A DNA stretch of 64,000 nt, taken from Streptomyces sp. CA-278952. GTDB lineage: Bacteria > Actinomycetota > Actinomycetes > Streptomycetales > Streptomycetaceae. Made by a program: the position numbers and the translations under genes. This document shows positions 1 through 10,510 of the stretch, one piece after another (position 1 is the first letter of the stretch; each line of letters opens with the position of its first letter). The DNA lies in contig NZ_CP112880.1 of NCBI RefSeq assembly GCF_028747205.1, forward strand, positions 6,262,001 through 6,326,000. The letters run 5' to 3'. The notes beneath the pieces were generated by a model. That model did no database searches and had not been told where the DNA came from. It saw nothing but the letters and a program-made list of their open reading frames with translations.

Positions 1-1221
1 CTCCACGCCCTTCAGCCCGAGCCCCTCGTCCGAGAGCCGCTTCTCGGCGGTCTGCTGGGTCTGGCCCAGCAGCGAGGGGACCTGGGTGAACTGCCCGGAG
101 TTGATGTACCAGACGCCCGTCCCGATGCCCAGCGTCAGCAGTACGGCGGTGAGCACCATGATGAGCTTGCGGTGCGGCCCGCCGAACGGGCCGCGACGGC
201 CGGTCGCGCGCCGGGGAGCGGCAGGGTCCGCGGGTGGCATCACCAGTCGGCTGGTGCGGTGCACTCCGGCCCCGTCGCCGTCCGCCGGGAGGGCCCGCGG
301 GATCACGCTCGTACGGTCGTCCGCGCCGTCATGGGCATCCGACAGGGCCCCCGGCGGTACGGCGTCCAGCTCGGCGTCGGTCAGCGTGGCACGGGCCTCA
401 CGCGCCTCGGCCAGCAGCAGCACCGCGTCGTGCGGGCGCACCTCGGGATTGCGGGCGGTCGCGCTCGCCACCAGGCTGTCCAGCGCGACCGGGAGCCCCG
501 GCACGACGGCGGACGGGGCCGGGACGTCGGAGTTGAGGTGCCGGTAGATGACCTGGGCGGCGTTCTCCCCGGTGTGGGGCTTGACGCCGGTCAGCATCTC
601 GTAGAGCACGACCCCGCAGGCGTACACGTCGCTGCGGGTGTCGGCGCTGCCGTGCTCGATCTGCTCGGGGGCCAGATACGACACGGTGCCCAGCAGGGAG
701 CCGGTCGTGTCGGTGGCCGTGCCGACCGCCCTGACCAGGCCGAAGTCGGCGACCTTCACCCGGCCGTCGTCCCCTATCAGGACGTTCTCCGGCTTCATGT
801 CGCGGTGCACGAACCCCGCACGGTGCGCGGCGCCGAGCGCGGCGAGGACCGGCTCCAGGATGTCCAGCGCCGCTCGGGGTTGCAGGGCGCCGCGCTCGCG
901 CAGCACGTCGCGCAGGGTGCAGCCCGCCACGTACTCCATCGCGAGATAGACATACGCGCCCTCGGCGCCCTGGTCGAAGACCGCGACGACATTGGGGTGC
1001 GCCAGGCGGGCCACCGACTTGGCCTCACGGATGAAGCGCTCGACGAACGAGACGTCGGTGGCGAGCGCCGGGTGCATCACCTTGAGGGCGAGCACCCGGT
1101 CCAGGCGGGTGTCCACGGCCCGGTAGACCGTGGCCATCCCGCCGACGGCGATGCGCGCCTCAATGCGATACCGGCCGTCGAGCAGCTGCCCGACGAGAGG
1201 GTCCTGGAGGGTCGTGTCCAC
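1..1221 (-). CDS. Ser/Thr protein kinase with PASTA domain (PknB/PknL type), C-terminus cut by window edge
   Basis: This membrane-anchored eukaryotic-type kinase probably senses cell wall fragments through extracellular PASTA domains. The 407 visible residues start with the glycine loop (VGGMATVYRA), then the ATP lysine (ALKVM), the catalytic loop HRDMKPEN near residue 137 and the DFG motif (ADFGLV). A Pro/Ala/Arg-rich juxtamembrane linker, one membrane helix near residues 350-372 and the beginning of a PASTA repeat (QVPSLLGQTQQ) follow. The GTG start at 1221 is fixed by an in-frame TAG four codons upstream. That TAG lies in a TAGACT hexamer, so the mRNA is probably leaderless. An Rv2175c-type protein lies 4 kb away; in mycobacteria that protein is encoded next to the kinase PknL and is its substrate. 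The remaining PASTA repeats lie outside the window. Confidence 0.93.
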   Translation of the reverse strand, partial: MDTTLQDPLVGQLLDGRYRIEARIAVGGMATVYRAVDTRLDRVLALKVMHPALATDVSFVERFIREAKSVARLAHPNVVAVFDQGAEGAYVYLAMEYVAGCTLRDVLRERGALQPRAALDILEPVLAALGAAHRAGFVHRDMKPENVLIGDDGRVKVADFGLVRAVGTATDTTGSLLGTVSYLAPEQIEHGSADTRSDVYACGVVLYEMLTGVKPHTGENAAQVIYRHLNSDVPAPSAVVPGLPVALDSLVASATARNPEVRPHDAVLLLAEAREARATLTDAELDAVPPGALSDAHDGADDRTSVIPRALPADGDGAGVHRTSRLVMPPADPAAPRRATGRRGPFGGPHRKLIMVLTAVLLTLGIGTGVWYINSGQFTQVPSLLGQTQQTAEKRLSDEGLGLKGVE

Positions 1222-1227
1222 CCCGAG

Positions 1228-1233
1228 AGTCTA
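1228..1233 (-). promoter_or_regulatory. Candidate -10 box for a leaderless kinase mRNA
   Basis: TAGACT on the minus strand ends seven bases before the GTG start at 1221. This spacing is typical of leaderless Streptomyces transcripts, and no Shine-Dalgarno sequence precedes the start. No convincing -35 box was seen. Confidence 0.35.
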
Positions 1234-1288
1234 CGAGCCGCCGCCGACACCCCGGACGGGCGAGGGCGTTCCCGGGGCCGTTCCGCCA

Positions 1289-1343
1289 TTCAAGCCCCTC
1301 CGGCGATTGAGGAGCCGGGGGTTTGGGGGCGGCGCCCCCGAAC
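1289..1343 (-). repeat. GC-rich interspersed repeat copy with terminator-like hairpin after thiG
   Basis: The stretch contains the block cccctccggcgattgagga also found (as its complement, with small changes) near 41.9 kb and 63.8 kb. It is followed by a short GC hairpin (gggggc/gccccc, 1325-1339). It lies between the convergent-facing end of thiG and the start of the kinase gene and probably acts as the thi operon terminator. Confidence 0.55.
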
Positions 1344-1355
1344 CCGTACCGGCTC

Positions 1356-3609
<2,254 letters not shown>

Positions 3610-3614
3610 GGGTG

Positions 3615-3712
3615 TCCAGCCCCTCCCTTCGCCGGCATGACCCGGAGCAGGTTCGTACGGTCGGAGGCCGGCCAGCCTCCCTCTCAGCCCGGTGCGTCCG
3701 GGCTCCCGCGAG
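3615..3712 (-). promoter_or_regulatory. TPP riboswitch (THI box) controlling thiO-thiS-thiG
   Basis: Read on the minus strand the segment has the conserved THI-box elements in order: GGGGCT-like P1/P2 bases with CTGAGA (complement at 3682-3687), then GAACCTGCTCCGGGTCATGCC, then GCGAAGGGA. The last block merges with AGGGAGGGG, the only plausible ribosome binding site for thiO. TPP binding would therefore be expected to hide the translation start. The pyrimidine- and pyrophosphate-sensing halves are both recognisable. Confidence 0.93.
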
Positions 3713-3713
3713 T

Positions 3714-3719
3714 GTTCTA
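3714..3719 (-). promoter_or_regulatory. Candidate -10 box of the thi operon
   Basis: TAGAAC on the minus strand lies immediately upstream of the riboswitch, at the position expected for the operon promoter. It is assigned by position and -10 likeness only. Confidence 0.3.
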
Positions 3720-3770
3720 CCTTGGCCACCCTAAACCCCGCCGCCCCCGGCCAGTAGAGGAGCGCCCGCC

Positions 3771-4112
3771 ATGGCCCGTTCGCTCGACGGACTCGTCCTG
3801 TCACCCGTCGCCGACCAGGCCCCGGGCCAGGTCGGCACCCGCACCCGCTTCACGTACCACGAACTGGACGGCCGGATCTGGGCCGAGTACGCGGGCGGCG
3901 ACGTGGAGCGCGGCCATCTCGTCGGCACCCGCGACGGGGACGCGCTGGACTTCCGCTACGTGCAGCTCAAGCAGGACGGAACGACCTCGTCCGGGCACTG
4001 CCTCTCCACGGTCGTCGAGCTCGCCGACGGCCGGGTGCGGCTGGAGGAGCGGTGGGCCTGGGAGTCGCAGGAGGGCAGCGGCACCAGCGTGGTGGAACAG
4101 CTTCCTTCCTGA
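3771..4112 (+). CDS. Small conserved protein, lipocalin/avidin-like, often labelled N-acetylglutamate synthase
   Basis: The 113-residue protein has the repeated beta-strand pattern FTYHELDGRIWAEYAGGDVERGHLVGT ... LDFRYVQLKQDG ... GRVRLEERWAWES. I recognise this as a widespread bacterial family of about 110 residues that databases often call N-acetylglutamate synthase. That label is not supported by any visible acetyltransferase motif, and the true function is unknown. A good ribosome binding site (GAGGAG) precedes the ATG. The gene is divergent from the thi operon. Confidence 0.8.
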   Translation: MARSLDGLVLSPVADQAPGQVGTRTRFTYHELDGRIWAEYAGGDVERGHLVGTRDGDALDFRYVQLKQDGTTSSGHCLSTVVELADGRVRLEERWAWESQEGSGTSVVEQLPS

Positions 4113-4144
4113 GCTCCTTCCCGGGTTCCTTCCCGCCCCCCTAC

Positions 4145-4159
4145 CTGACGGGCCGTCAG
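4145..4159. promoter_or_regulatory. Palindromic operator candidate upstream of the ferredoxin reductase gene
   Basis: CTGACGG-G-CCGTCAG is a perfect 7-bp inverted repeat with a 1-bp centre, 18 bases before the GTG start at 4177. The position and symmetry suggest a repressor site (TetR-type operators look like this), but no regulator is encoded beside it. Confidence 0.4.
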
Positions 4160-4176
4160 ATGATTAAGGTGGACGA

Positions 4177-5418
4177 GTGAGCGAGCAGACGGAACAGCGG
4201 GCGGCGCGGCAGGCACGGCACGTCGTGGTCGTCGGGGCGGGCATGGCGGGCGTGCAGAGCGCCGTGGCCCTGCGCGAGGCGGGCTTCACCGGGCCCCTCA
4301 CCCTGATCGGCGCCGAACCCCACCAGCCCTACGACCGGCCGCCGTTGTCCAAGGCCGTCCTGCTGGGCAAGGCCGAGGACTCCGCCTTCGACGTCGACTT
4401 CGAGGCGTTGGACATCACCCTGCGCCTCGGCCTGGACGTCACCGCCCTGCGCGCCGCCGACCATGTGCTGGACACCGCCGGCGGGCCGGTGCGCTACGAC
4501 GCCCTGGTCCTCGCGACCGGCGCGGAGCCCATGACCCTGCCCGGCGCCGAGGGCGTGCCCGGTGTCCACCTGCTGCGCACCCTCGACGACGCCGCCCGGC
4601 TGCGGCCCGTCCTGGACCGGCAGCACGAGGTGGTCGTCGTCGGGGCGGGCTGGATCGGCGCGGAGTTCGCCACGGCCGCCCGCGCCGCCGGCTGCGCCGT
4701 CACCGTCGTCGAGGCCGCCGCCCGCCCGCTCGCGGGCACCCTGCCCGCCGAGGTGGCCGCCCCGATGACCGCCTGGTACGCCGACAGCGGCGCCGAACTC
4801 CTCACCGGAACCCGGGTCGACCGCGTCGAGGAGGGGGCCGTCGTCCTCGACGACGGCCGGGTCCTGCCCGCCGGGGCCGTGGTCGTCGGCATCGGCGCAC
4901 GCCCCGCCACCCGCTGGCTCGCCGGCTCCGGGGTCGCGCTCGGCCCGGACGGCTCGGTCACCGCCGACAGCGCGCTGCGCACCTCGCTGCCCGATGTGTA
5001 CGCGGTCGGGGACTGCGCCTCCTTCCCCTCCACCCGCTACGGGACACGCCTGCTGGTCCACCACTGGGACAACGCCCTCCAGGGCCCGCGCACCGCGGCC
5101 GCCGCGATCATGGCGGCCCAGGACGGGGAGCCGCTCCCCGTCTACGACCCCGTCCCGTACTTCTGGTCCGAGCAGTTCGGCCGCTTCGTGCAGTACGCCG
5201 GACACCACGCGGACGCCGACACCCTGGTGTGGCGCGGCGACGGGGCGGATGCCGCCTGGTCGGTGTGCTGGCTGCGCGAGGGCGCGCTGGTGGCCGTGCT
5301 CGCCGTGGGCCGCCCGCGCGACCTCGCCCAGGGCCGCAGGCTCATCGAGTCGGGGGCCGCCCTCGACCCGGAGAAGGTGGCCGACCCCGCCGTACCGCTG
5401 AAGTCCGCCGCCGTGTGA
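4177..5418 (+). CDS. FAD-dependent NAD(P)H:ferredoxin/rubredoxin reductase
   Basis: This pyridine nucleotide-disulfide oxidoreductase family protein passes electrons from NAD(P)H to a small iron-sulfur protein. The 413 residues contain an FAD Rossmann motif (VVVVGAGMAGVQSAVALREAG), the flavin contact PYDRPPLSK, and an NAD(P)H Rossmann motif (VVVVGAGWIGAEFATAA). The second FAD motif (VYAVGDCAS) and a reductase C-terminal domain beginning with PYFWSEQFG follow. No redox-active CxxC pair is present, which fits ferredoxin reductases rather than thioredoxin reductases. No ferredoxin or P450 gene lies beside it, so its partner is unknown. Confidence 0.88.
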   Translation: MSEQTEQRAARQARHVVVVGAGMAGVQSAVALREAGFTGPLTLIGAEPHQPYDRPPLSKAVLLGKAEDSAFDVDFEALDITLRLGLDVTALRAADHVLDTAGGPVRYDALVLATGAEPMTLPGAEGVPGVHLLRTLDDAARLRPVLDRQHEVVVVGAGWIGAEFATAARAAGCAVTVVEAAARPLAGTLPAEVAAPMTAWYADSGAELLTGTRVDRVEEGAVVLDDGRVLPAGAVVVGIGARPATRWLAGSGVALGPDGSVTADSALRTSLPDVYAVGDCASFPSTRYGTRLLVHHWDNALQGPRTAAAAIMAAQDGEPLPVYDPVPYFWSEQFGRFVQYAGHHADADTLVWRGDGADAAWSVCWLREGALVAVLAVGRPRDLAQGRRLIESGAALDPEKVADPAVPLKSAAV

Positions 5419-5498
5419 CGGACCGCTGACCCGCCGGGCCGCCCCCGTACGGTCGGCTCGGCTACCGGCTGTCGGTCCGGGATGGCACGCTTGTCCCT

Positions 5499-5864
5499 GT
5501 GACCGAGATTGACGCAAAGACCGATGCCCTCGTCCCTGCCTGGCTCCACCTTCCCGACATCGCGGAAATGTTCGATGTCCAGGTGACGCGCGTACGGCAG
5601 CTGGTCAGGGATGGCCAGCTCATCGCCGTACGCCGTGGTGAGAACCGGGCGCTCCAGGTGCCCGCCGCCTTCATCGACGGCGACAAGGTGGTCAAGGGGC
5701 TCTCCGGCACCCTGACCCTCCTGAGGGACGACGGCTATTCCGACGAAGAGATGCTGGAGTGGCTCTTCACTCCCGACCCGACCCTGCCCGGCACCCCCGC
5801 GCAGGCGCTGAGCGAGAATCGCGGTACGGAGGTGAAGCGCCGCGCCCAGGCGCTCGCCGTCTGA
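5499..5864 (+). CDS. Rv2175c-type winged-helix DNA-binding protein
   Basis: The 121-residue protein begins with an excisionase-like winged helix ([30 protein letters not shown]). It is followed by a C-terminal domain with [23 protein letters not shown]. This is the actinobacterial Rv2175c family. In M. tuberculosis the homologue is a DNA-binding protein phosphorylated by its genomic neighbour PknL. Here a PASTA kinase lies about 4.3 kb upstream, suggesting the same pair. The GTG start has no clear Shine-Dalgarno sequence. A strong hairpin follows the gene. Confidence 0.88.
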   Translation: MTEIDAKTDALVPAWLHLPDIAEMFDVQVTRVRQLVRDGQLIAVRRGENRALQVPAAFIDGDKVVKGLSGTLTLLRDDGYSDEEMLEWLFTPDPTLPGTPAQALSENRGTEVKRRAQALAV

Positions 5865-5888
5865 ACCGATACGACGGAAAACGGAAAA

Positions 5889-5923
5889 CGGTGCACGGGC
5901 CGCCCGGCGCGGCCCGTGCACCG
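5889..5923 (+). terminator. Stem-loop between the Rv2175c-like gene and thiE
   Basis: A perfect 15-bp inverted repeat (5889-5903 with 5909-5923) encloses a 5-base loop. It lies 25 bases after the Rv2175c-like stop and just before the thiE ribosome binding site. It can end the upstream transcript or modulate read-through into thiE. It has no THI-box motifs. Confidence 0.7.
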
Positions 5924-5947
5924 TCACGACCACGGGGGAGTCCACCC

Positions 5948-6598
5948 ATGTCCACGCCTCGCGAGCAGCTGTCCGATGCCCGGCTCTACCTGTGCACGGA
6001 CGCCCGCAAGCTCCAGGGTGACCTCCCCGCCTTCCTGGACGCAGTGCTCGCCGCCGGCGTCGACATCGTCCAGCTCCGGGACAAGGGCATGGAGGCCGCG
6101 GAGGAGCTGGAGCACCTCGCCGTGTTCGCCGACGCCTGCCGCCGGCACGGCAAGCTCCTCGCGGTGAACGACCGCGCCGACGTCGCCCACGCCATCGGCG
6201 CCGACGTCCTCCACCTCGGCCAGGGAGACCTCCCGGTCCCCGCCGCCCGGGCGATCATCGGCGCCGACCGGCTGATCGGCCGCTCCACGCACGCCGAGGC
6301 CGAGGTCGACGCGGCGCTCGCCCAGGACGGTGTGGACTACTTCTGCACCGGCCCCTGCTGGCCCACCCCCACCAAGCCCGGCCGCCACGCCCCCGGCCTC
6401 GACCTCGTGCGCTACACCGCCTCCCTCGGCGGGTCGCGGCCCTGGTTCGCGATCGGCGGGATCGACGCGGGCAATCTGGACCAGGTGCTGGACGCCGGAG
6501 CCCGCCGTGTCGTCGTCGTCCGGGCCATCACCGAGGCCGACGATCCCCCCGCCGCCACCGCCGACCTGGCCCGACGCGTCAGGTCCCGGGCGCTCTGA
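5948..6598 (+). CDS. thiE: Thiamine-phosphate synthase ThiE
   Basis: ThiE joins HMP-pyrophosphate and thiazole phosphate to give thiamine monophosphate. The 216-residue protein has a TIM-barrel fold with the family motifs [58 protein letters not shown] and [11 protein letters not shown]. The ATG follows a GGGGGAG ribosome binding site. It is transcribed away from the thiOSG operon and shows no TPP riboswitch in its short leader, so its control differs from that of the thiazole branch. Confidence 0.96.
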   Translation: MSTPREQLSDARLYLCTDARKLQGDLPAFLDAVLAAGVDIVQLRDKGMEAAEELEHLAVFADACRRHGKLLAVNDRADVAHAIGADVLHLGQGDLPVPAARAIIGADRLIGRSTHAEAEVDAALAQDGVDYFCTGPCWPTPTKPGRHAPGLDLVRYTASLGGSRPWFAIGGIDAGNLDQVLDAGARRVVVVRAITEADDPPAATADLARRVRSRAL

Positions 6599-6758
6599 CT
6601 CTCCGCGCGCCGACCGGCGGGCGGCCGTCGCGCAGGCCCGCACGTCGGCCCGCGTACCGACTCACCTGTCGGCTTGCACGCCGATGCGGAACATCTCGGG
6701 CGCGTGTCCGAGGGATGGACAACAGTCCGGCAAAACGAGACAAAGTCGGTTGGTCCGG

Positions 6759-6787
6759 TTGGGGGAGCGCCCACCCCCTGGTTAACC
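6759..6787 (+). promoter_or_regulatory. Candidate promoter of metF, possibly leaderless
   Basis: TTGGGG (6759-6764) and TTAACC (6782-6787) are spaced by 17 bases. The ATG of metF begins only eight bases later with no Shine-Dalgarno sequence. The -10 box is a poor match, so this is tentative. Confidence 0.35.
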
Positions 6788-6794
6788 TCCCCTT

Positions 6795-7712
6795 ATGGCC
6801 CTTGGCACACCATCCACCAGGACGGATCACGCACTCACCGTGCGTGACCTGCTGGCGACCGGCAAGACGTCGTACTCCTTCGAGTTCTGGGCGCCCAAGA
6901 CGGAGAAGGGTGAGCGGAACCTCTGGAACGCTCTCCGGCGCGTCGAGGCGGTCCGTCCCAGCTTCGTCTCCGTGACGTACGGAGCCGGCGGTTCCACCCG
7001 CGCCGGGACGGTCCGGGCCACCCAGCAGATCGCCGCCGACTCCACCCTCACCCCGGTCGCCCACCTCACTGCGGTGAACCACTCCGTCGCCGAGCTGCGC
7101 AACATGGTCGGGCAGTACGCCGACGCGGGCATCAGGAACATCCTCGCGGTCCGCGGCGACCCGCCGGGCGACCCGATGGGCGAGTGGGTCGAGCACCCGC
7201 AGGGGGTGAAGTACGCCGCCGACCTGGTCCGTCTCATCAAGGAATCGGGCGACTTCTGCGTCGGCGTGGCGGCATTCCCCGAAATGCACCCCCGGTCGTC
7301 CGACTGGGAGACGGACGTCGGCCATTTCGTGGACAAGTGCCGGGCGGGCGCGGATTATGCGATCACCCAGATGTTCTTCCGCCCGGAGGACTATCTCCGG
7401 ATGCGTGACCGTGTGGTCGCCGCGGGTTGCGAAACGCCGGTGATTCCCGAGGTCATGCCCCTCACCAGCGTGAAGCAACTGGAAAAGTTCTCCCAGCTCA
7501 GCAACGCGACCGTGCCCGCGTCGTTGAAAGAGCGCATCCTCGCGGCCAAGGACGATCCAGCCGCTGTACGCTCCATTGGCATCGAGTTCGCAACGGAGTT
7601 CTGCGCGAAGCTGCTGTCCGAGGGTGTGCCCGGGCTGCACTTCATCACGCTCAACAACTCGACGGCTACGCTCGAAATCTACGAAAAACTCGGACTGCAC
7701 AAGCAGTCGTGA
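6795..7712 (+). CDS. metF: 5,10-methylenetetrahydrofolate reductase MetF
   Basis: MetF reduces 5,10-methylene-THF to 5-methyl-THF for methionine synthesis. The 305-residue FAD-dependent TIM barrel shows [17 protein letters not shown] with the catalytic glutamate, [31 protein letters not shown], and the C-terminal LHFITLNNS block. Length is normal for the bacterial enzyme. The gene precedes a membrane protein gene by 49 bases and may be co-transcribed with it. Confidence 0.95.
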   Translation: MALGTPSTRTDHALTVRDLLATGKTSYSFEFWAPKTEKGERNLWNALRRVEAVRPSFVSVTYGAGGSTRAGTVRATQQIAADSTLTPVAHLTAVNHSVAELRNMVGQYADAGIRNILAVRGDPPGDPMGEWVEHPQGVKYAADLVRLIKESGDFCVGVAAFPEMHPRSSDWETDVGHFVDKCRAGADYAITQMFFRPEDYLRMRDRVVAAGCETPVIPEVMPLTSVKQLEKFSQLSNATVPASLKERILAAKDDPAAVRSIGIEFATEFCAKLLSEGVPGLHFITLNNSTATLEIYEKLGLHKQS

Positions 7713-7761
7713 CCGGTCGTACCCGCCGCCGACGCGGCTACGGCCGAAGGAGGGGGCGGGC

Positions 7762-8658
7762 GTGGGCTGGACGGTCCTCTACATCGCTTTCGGTCTGGTG
7801 GCCCTGTGGCTGCTCGGCGAGGTGCTGTTGCAGTACAAGGCACGACTGCGCTGGCGGCTCCTCGCCTTCGGCGGCTTCCTCGGCGTGGTGGTCGGGGTGC
7901 TGCTGGCGTCCGTCCCGGTCATCGTCGTCGGGACGCTCGCCTTCGCCACCGGCCAGACCTTTGTGACGCTGTCCTTCCGGCGCGGCTTCTCCACCGGCTG
8001 GGCCATAGGCGGCAGTCCGGGGGAGAGCCGTCGGCGCAGGGCCGGCGGCGAGGGAGCCGCCGTGAAGGAACCCACGCTGGAGGTCTCGGACCTGGAGGTC
8101 ACAGGACCCGGGTACGACCAGCCCCCGCCCGCCCAGTCCGTCTACGAACCGCAGCCCCTGCCCGACGACACCGGCCAGTACGGCGTGTACGGGAACACGG
8201 GCTACGACGCGAACGGCAGCGCCCGCGCCCGCCAGGACCACGGCCACGAGGCCGACCCCTCGGCCCAGCCGCAGTACGCCGCGTACGACCCGTACACCGG
8301 CTACGAACAGCCCCCGGCCCAGGACCCCTACGCCGGGACCTACGACTACGGCACCGACCCCCAGAGCTACGCCGCCTACTCCGACCCGTACATCGGCACC
8401 ACCAACGGAGCCCCCTCCTACGGCGGTCACGACGACTACGGCCATGGCGGCGACGGCTACGACAGCCAGGGCGGGCAGCAGAGCTACCCCGACCCCTACG
8501 CCCAGGGCCACGTCGCGGACACCCCGCCCGGCGGCGTCTGGGTCCCGCAGCAGCGCGACACCGAGCAGCACCCCCCGATGCCGCCGGAGCAGCCCGCGAC
8601 ACCCGCTCCGTACGGCAACGGCTACGACACCGGCCAGAACGAGCAGTACCGCTACTGA
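7762..8658 (+). CDS. Membrane protein with long Tyr/Pro/Gly/Asp-rich cytoplasmic tail, unknown function
   Basis: I do not recognise a named family. The GTG at 7762 follows AAGGAGGGGGCG and gives 298 residues. Two hydrophobic helices occupy roughly residues 2-18 and 30-66, and the rest is low complexity with many repeats of the type YDPYTGYEQPP and DPYAQG. Such tails occur in streptomycete membrane proteins that interact with other proteins or self-associate. It lies just after metF and is convergent with the next gene. Function cannot be assigned. Confidence 0.75.
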   Translation: MGWTVLYIAFGLVALWLLGEVLLQYKARLRWRLLAFGGFLGVVVGVLLASVPVIVVGTLAFATGQTFVTLSFRRGFSTGWAIGGSPGESRRRRAGGEGAAVKEPTLEVSDLEVTGPGYDQPPPAQSVYEPQPLPDDTGQYGVYGNTGYDANGSARARQDHGHEADPSAQPQYAAYDPYTGYEQPPAQDPYAGTYDYGTDPQSYAAYSDPYIGTTNGAPSYGGHDDYGHGGDGYDSQGGQQSYPDPYAQGHVADTPPGGVWVPQQRDTEQHPPMPPEQPATPAPYGNGYDTGQNEQYRY

Positions 8659-8665
8659 GGGCCGC

Positions 8666-8701
8666 GCCGCTGCCGGGGGAAGGGCCTGTCCCGGCAGCGG
8701 C
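8666..8701. terminator. Bidirectional terminator between convergent genes
   Basis: A perfect 12-bp inverted repeat (8666-8677 with 8690-8701, gccgctgccggg and its complement) has a 12-base loop. It lies between the Tyr-rich membrane protein gene and the minus-strand oxidoreductase gene. Confidence 0.7.
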
Positions 8702-8719
8702 ACACGTTCAAGCCCATCC

Positions 8720-8763
8720 CCCTCAGCGTGAGCCGCGGAAGCCCTCAGCGTGAGCCGCGGAAG
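8720..8763 (-). repeat. 22-bp perfect tandem duplication covering the 3' end of the oxidoreductase gene
   Basis: Bases 8720-8741 and 8742-8763 are identical. The upstream copy in gene orientation encodes the last six residues (GFRGSR) and the stop codon. The second copy lies after the stop and repeats the same coding end with a spare stop codon. This is a recent slip or duplication with no effect on the protein. Confidence 0.9.
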
Positions 8764-10256
8764 CCGTCGCCCTCCACGACGAGCCCGGCCACCAGCGCCC
8801 CCGACATCCCGGCGTGCGCCAGCCCGCCGCCCGGGTGCGACCAGCCGCCGGCGAGATACAGCCCCGGCAGCCGCGTGAGGTTGCCCGGGTGCAGATACGC
8901 TCCGCCGGCCCCGGCCAGCGCGGGCGGCGGCACCGCACCGCCCTCGGCCCCCGTCCCGTCCTCGGTCTCCGCAGGCGTGCGGACCTCGGTGTGCAGGATC
9001 CGCTCCCGCAGTCCGTCGACGGCCGCCGCCGCCCGCTCCACCAGGACATCGGCGAACCGCTGCCGCACCCCGGCGTCCCGCCAGTCGACCGGCCCCTGCG
9101 GAGCCACCGTCGCGGTGAGCGTCACCGCCTCGTGCTCCGCGTCCGGACGGGTCGCCGGATCGTCGGGGCGCAGCACCGTCACCGTGGGGTGGACGGCGAC
9201 CCGGCCCCCGAACACCGCCTCCTGCTCCGCCGCCCCGTCGCCATGCACCACCGTCCGGTGCACCGCGTCCGCCTCCCGGGCCCCGCGCAGCGACAGCAGC
9301 ACGGTGAACCGGCCCGCCGCCCCCGCGCCGGAGCCCTGCCGGACCGTCACATCGCCCGCGCCCCAGCTCCGCTGACCGGGCACCAGACCCGGGCGCGGCC
9401 GGACCCCGAGCACCACCCGGTCCGCCTCGGCCACCTCACCGTCCGCCAGCTCCACACCCGCCGCCCGGCCGTCCTTCTCGACGACCCGGACCACCTCGGC
9501 GCCGAAGACGAACCGCACCCTGCGGGCCACGCACCGCTCGTACACCGCCCGCGCCAGCTCGCGCATCCCGCCCATCACGTACCAGCTGCCGAAGGTCTGC
9601 TCCATGTACGGCAGCAGCGCGGCGCTCGCGGGGGCGGTGCGCGGGTCGAGGCCGTGGGACAGCGCGTACCCGTCGAGCAGGGCGGCGAGCCGGGCGTCCG
9701 CCAGCTCCCACGCGCCGATCTCCGCGACCGTGGCCGCCCGCCGGGAGCCGCGCAGCAAGCGGCGCTGGAGCACCGCCGGATAGGGATCGCGCCCCAGCAC
9801 CTGGTGATCCGCCCGCAGGGGCTCCTCCAGGAGCGGCCGCCGCGACCGGTCCCAGGCGTCCCGGGCCCGGTCCATGAAGTCGCTCCACCGTGCCCCGGCA
9901 CCCGCACCGAGGGCGTCGTCGAGGGCGGTGGCCACCCCGGCCCGGGAGGCGTTGGGCAGGGACACGGCGGTGCCGTCCACGAAGAGGTGGCGGCTCGCCG
10001 GATCGACCTGCGTCAGGGTCACGGACTGCTCCAGCGACTCCTTGCCGGTCTTCACGAAGAGGTCCCGCTGGACGGCGGGGAGATGCAGCAGCCCCGGGCC
10101 GGTGTCGAAGACGAAGCCCTCGTGCTCATGGCGGCCGACCGAGCCGCCGTAGCTCGCGGACCGCTCGTAGACCGTCACCGTCTCGCCCGCCACGGCCAGC
10201 CGGGCGGCCGCCGCCATCGCGCCCGTCCCGGCGCCGATCACCGCAATTCGTGCCAT
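8745..10256 (-). CDS. Phytoene dehydrogenase-like FAD-dependent oxidoreductase
   Basis: The 503-residue protein belongs to the phytoene desaturase/amine-oxidase-like flavoprotein superfamily. It has an N-terminal FAD motif (IAVIGAGTGAMAAAARLAVAG), followed by YERSASYGGSVGRHEHEGFVFDTGPGLLHLP, a mid-protein substrate domain, and the C-terminal flavin block GLYLAGGWSHPGGGLAHAGMSGALVAG. No phytoene synthase or other carotenoid gene is beside it. It is therefore more likely a general orphan desaturase/isomerase of unknown substrate than a dedicated carotenoid enzyme. Confidence 0.88.
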   Translation of the reverse strand: MARIAVIGAGTGAMAAAARLAVAGETVTVYERSASYGGSVGRHEHEGFVFDTGPGLLHLPAVQRDLFVKTGKESLEQSVTLTQVDPASRHLFVDGTAVSLPNASRAGVATALDDALGAGAGARWSDFMDRARDAWDRSRRPLLEEPLRADHQVLGRDPYPAVLQRRLLRGSRRAATVAEIGAWELADARLAALLDGYALSHGLDPRTAPASAALLPYMEQTFGSWYVMGGMRELARAVYERCVARRVRFVFGAEVVRVVEKDGRAAGVELADGEVAEADRVVLGVRPRPGLVPGQRSWGAGDVTVRQGSGAGAAGRFTVLLSLRGAREADAVHRTVVHGDGAAEQEAVFGGRVAVHPTVTVLRPDDPATRPDAEHEAVTLTATVAPQGPVDWRDAGVRQRFADVLVERAAAAVDGLRERILHTEVRTPAETEDGTGAEGGAVPPPALAGAGGAYLHPGNLTRLPGLYLAGGWSHPGGGLAHAGMSGALVAGLVVEGDGFRGSR

Positions 10257-10333
10257 GCCGGTGACTTTATCGACCGGCGCCGACAGCTCAGCCGGGAGGC
10301 CGGGGCCCGGCCGGCCGTCTCTCCTCGCGGCGC

Positions 10334-10510
10334 CAGGGCCTGTCTGACAACTCCCGCCTGCCTCACGACGCCATGCACGCACTCTCGCCGCGCCGGCCCC
10401 AGACCCAAGTACGTCCAGTACGAGGGTCTGGGGCCGGCACGCCGAGAGCACGCCCCTGACGCCGCGCGGCCGTCCTACGGACTACGACGGGAGCTGTCAG
10501 ACAGGCCCTG
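10334..10510. mobile_element. MITE-like 177-bp palindromic element
   Basis: The ends form near-perfect terminal inverted repeats: cagggcctgtctgacaa at 10334 and its complement ending at 10510, with 22 of 23 terminal bases pairing. A second inner inverted repeat (10382-10406 with 10424-10447) pairs over about 23 bases around the centre gtacgtccagtac. The whole unit is an imperfect cruciform without a coding region, as in miniature inverted-repeat elements. I recall similar gtctgacaa-ended palindromes in many Streptomyces genomes, but no search was done. It overlaps the end of the DUF4126 gene. No clear target duplication is visible. Confidence 0.8.

Noticed and set aside
6599..6794. Possible riboswitch upstream of metF
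   Set aside because: No SAM, SAH or cobalamin motif was recognised in the 196-bp gap.
8745..10256. Carotenoid biosynthesis gene cluster
   Set aside because: Only one phytoene-desaturase-like gene is present, with no synthase or cyclase nearby.
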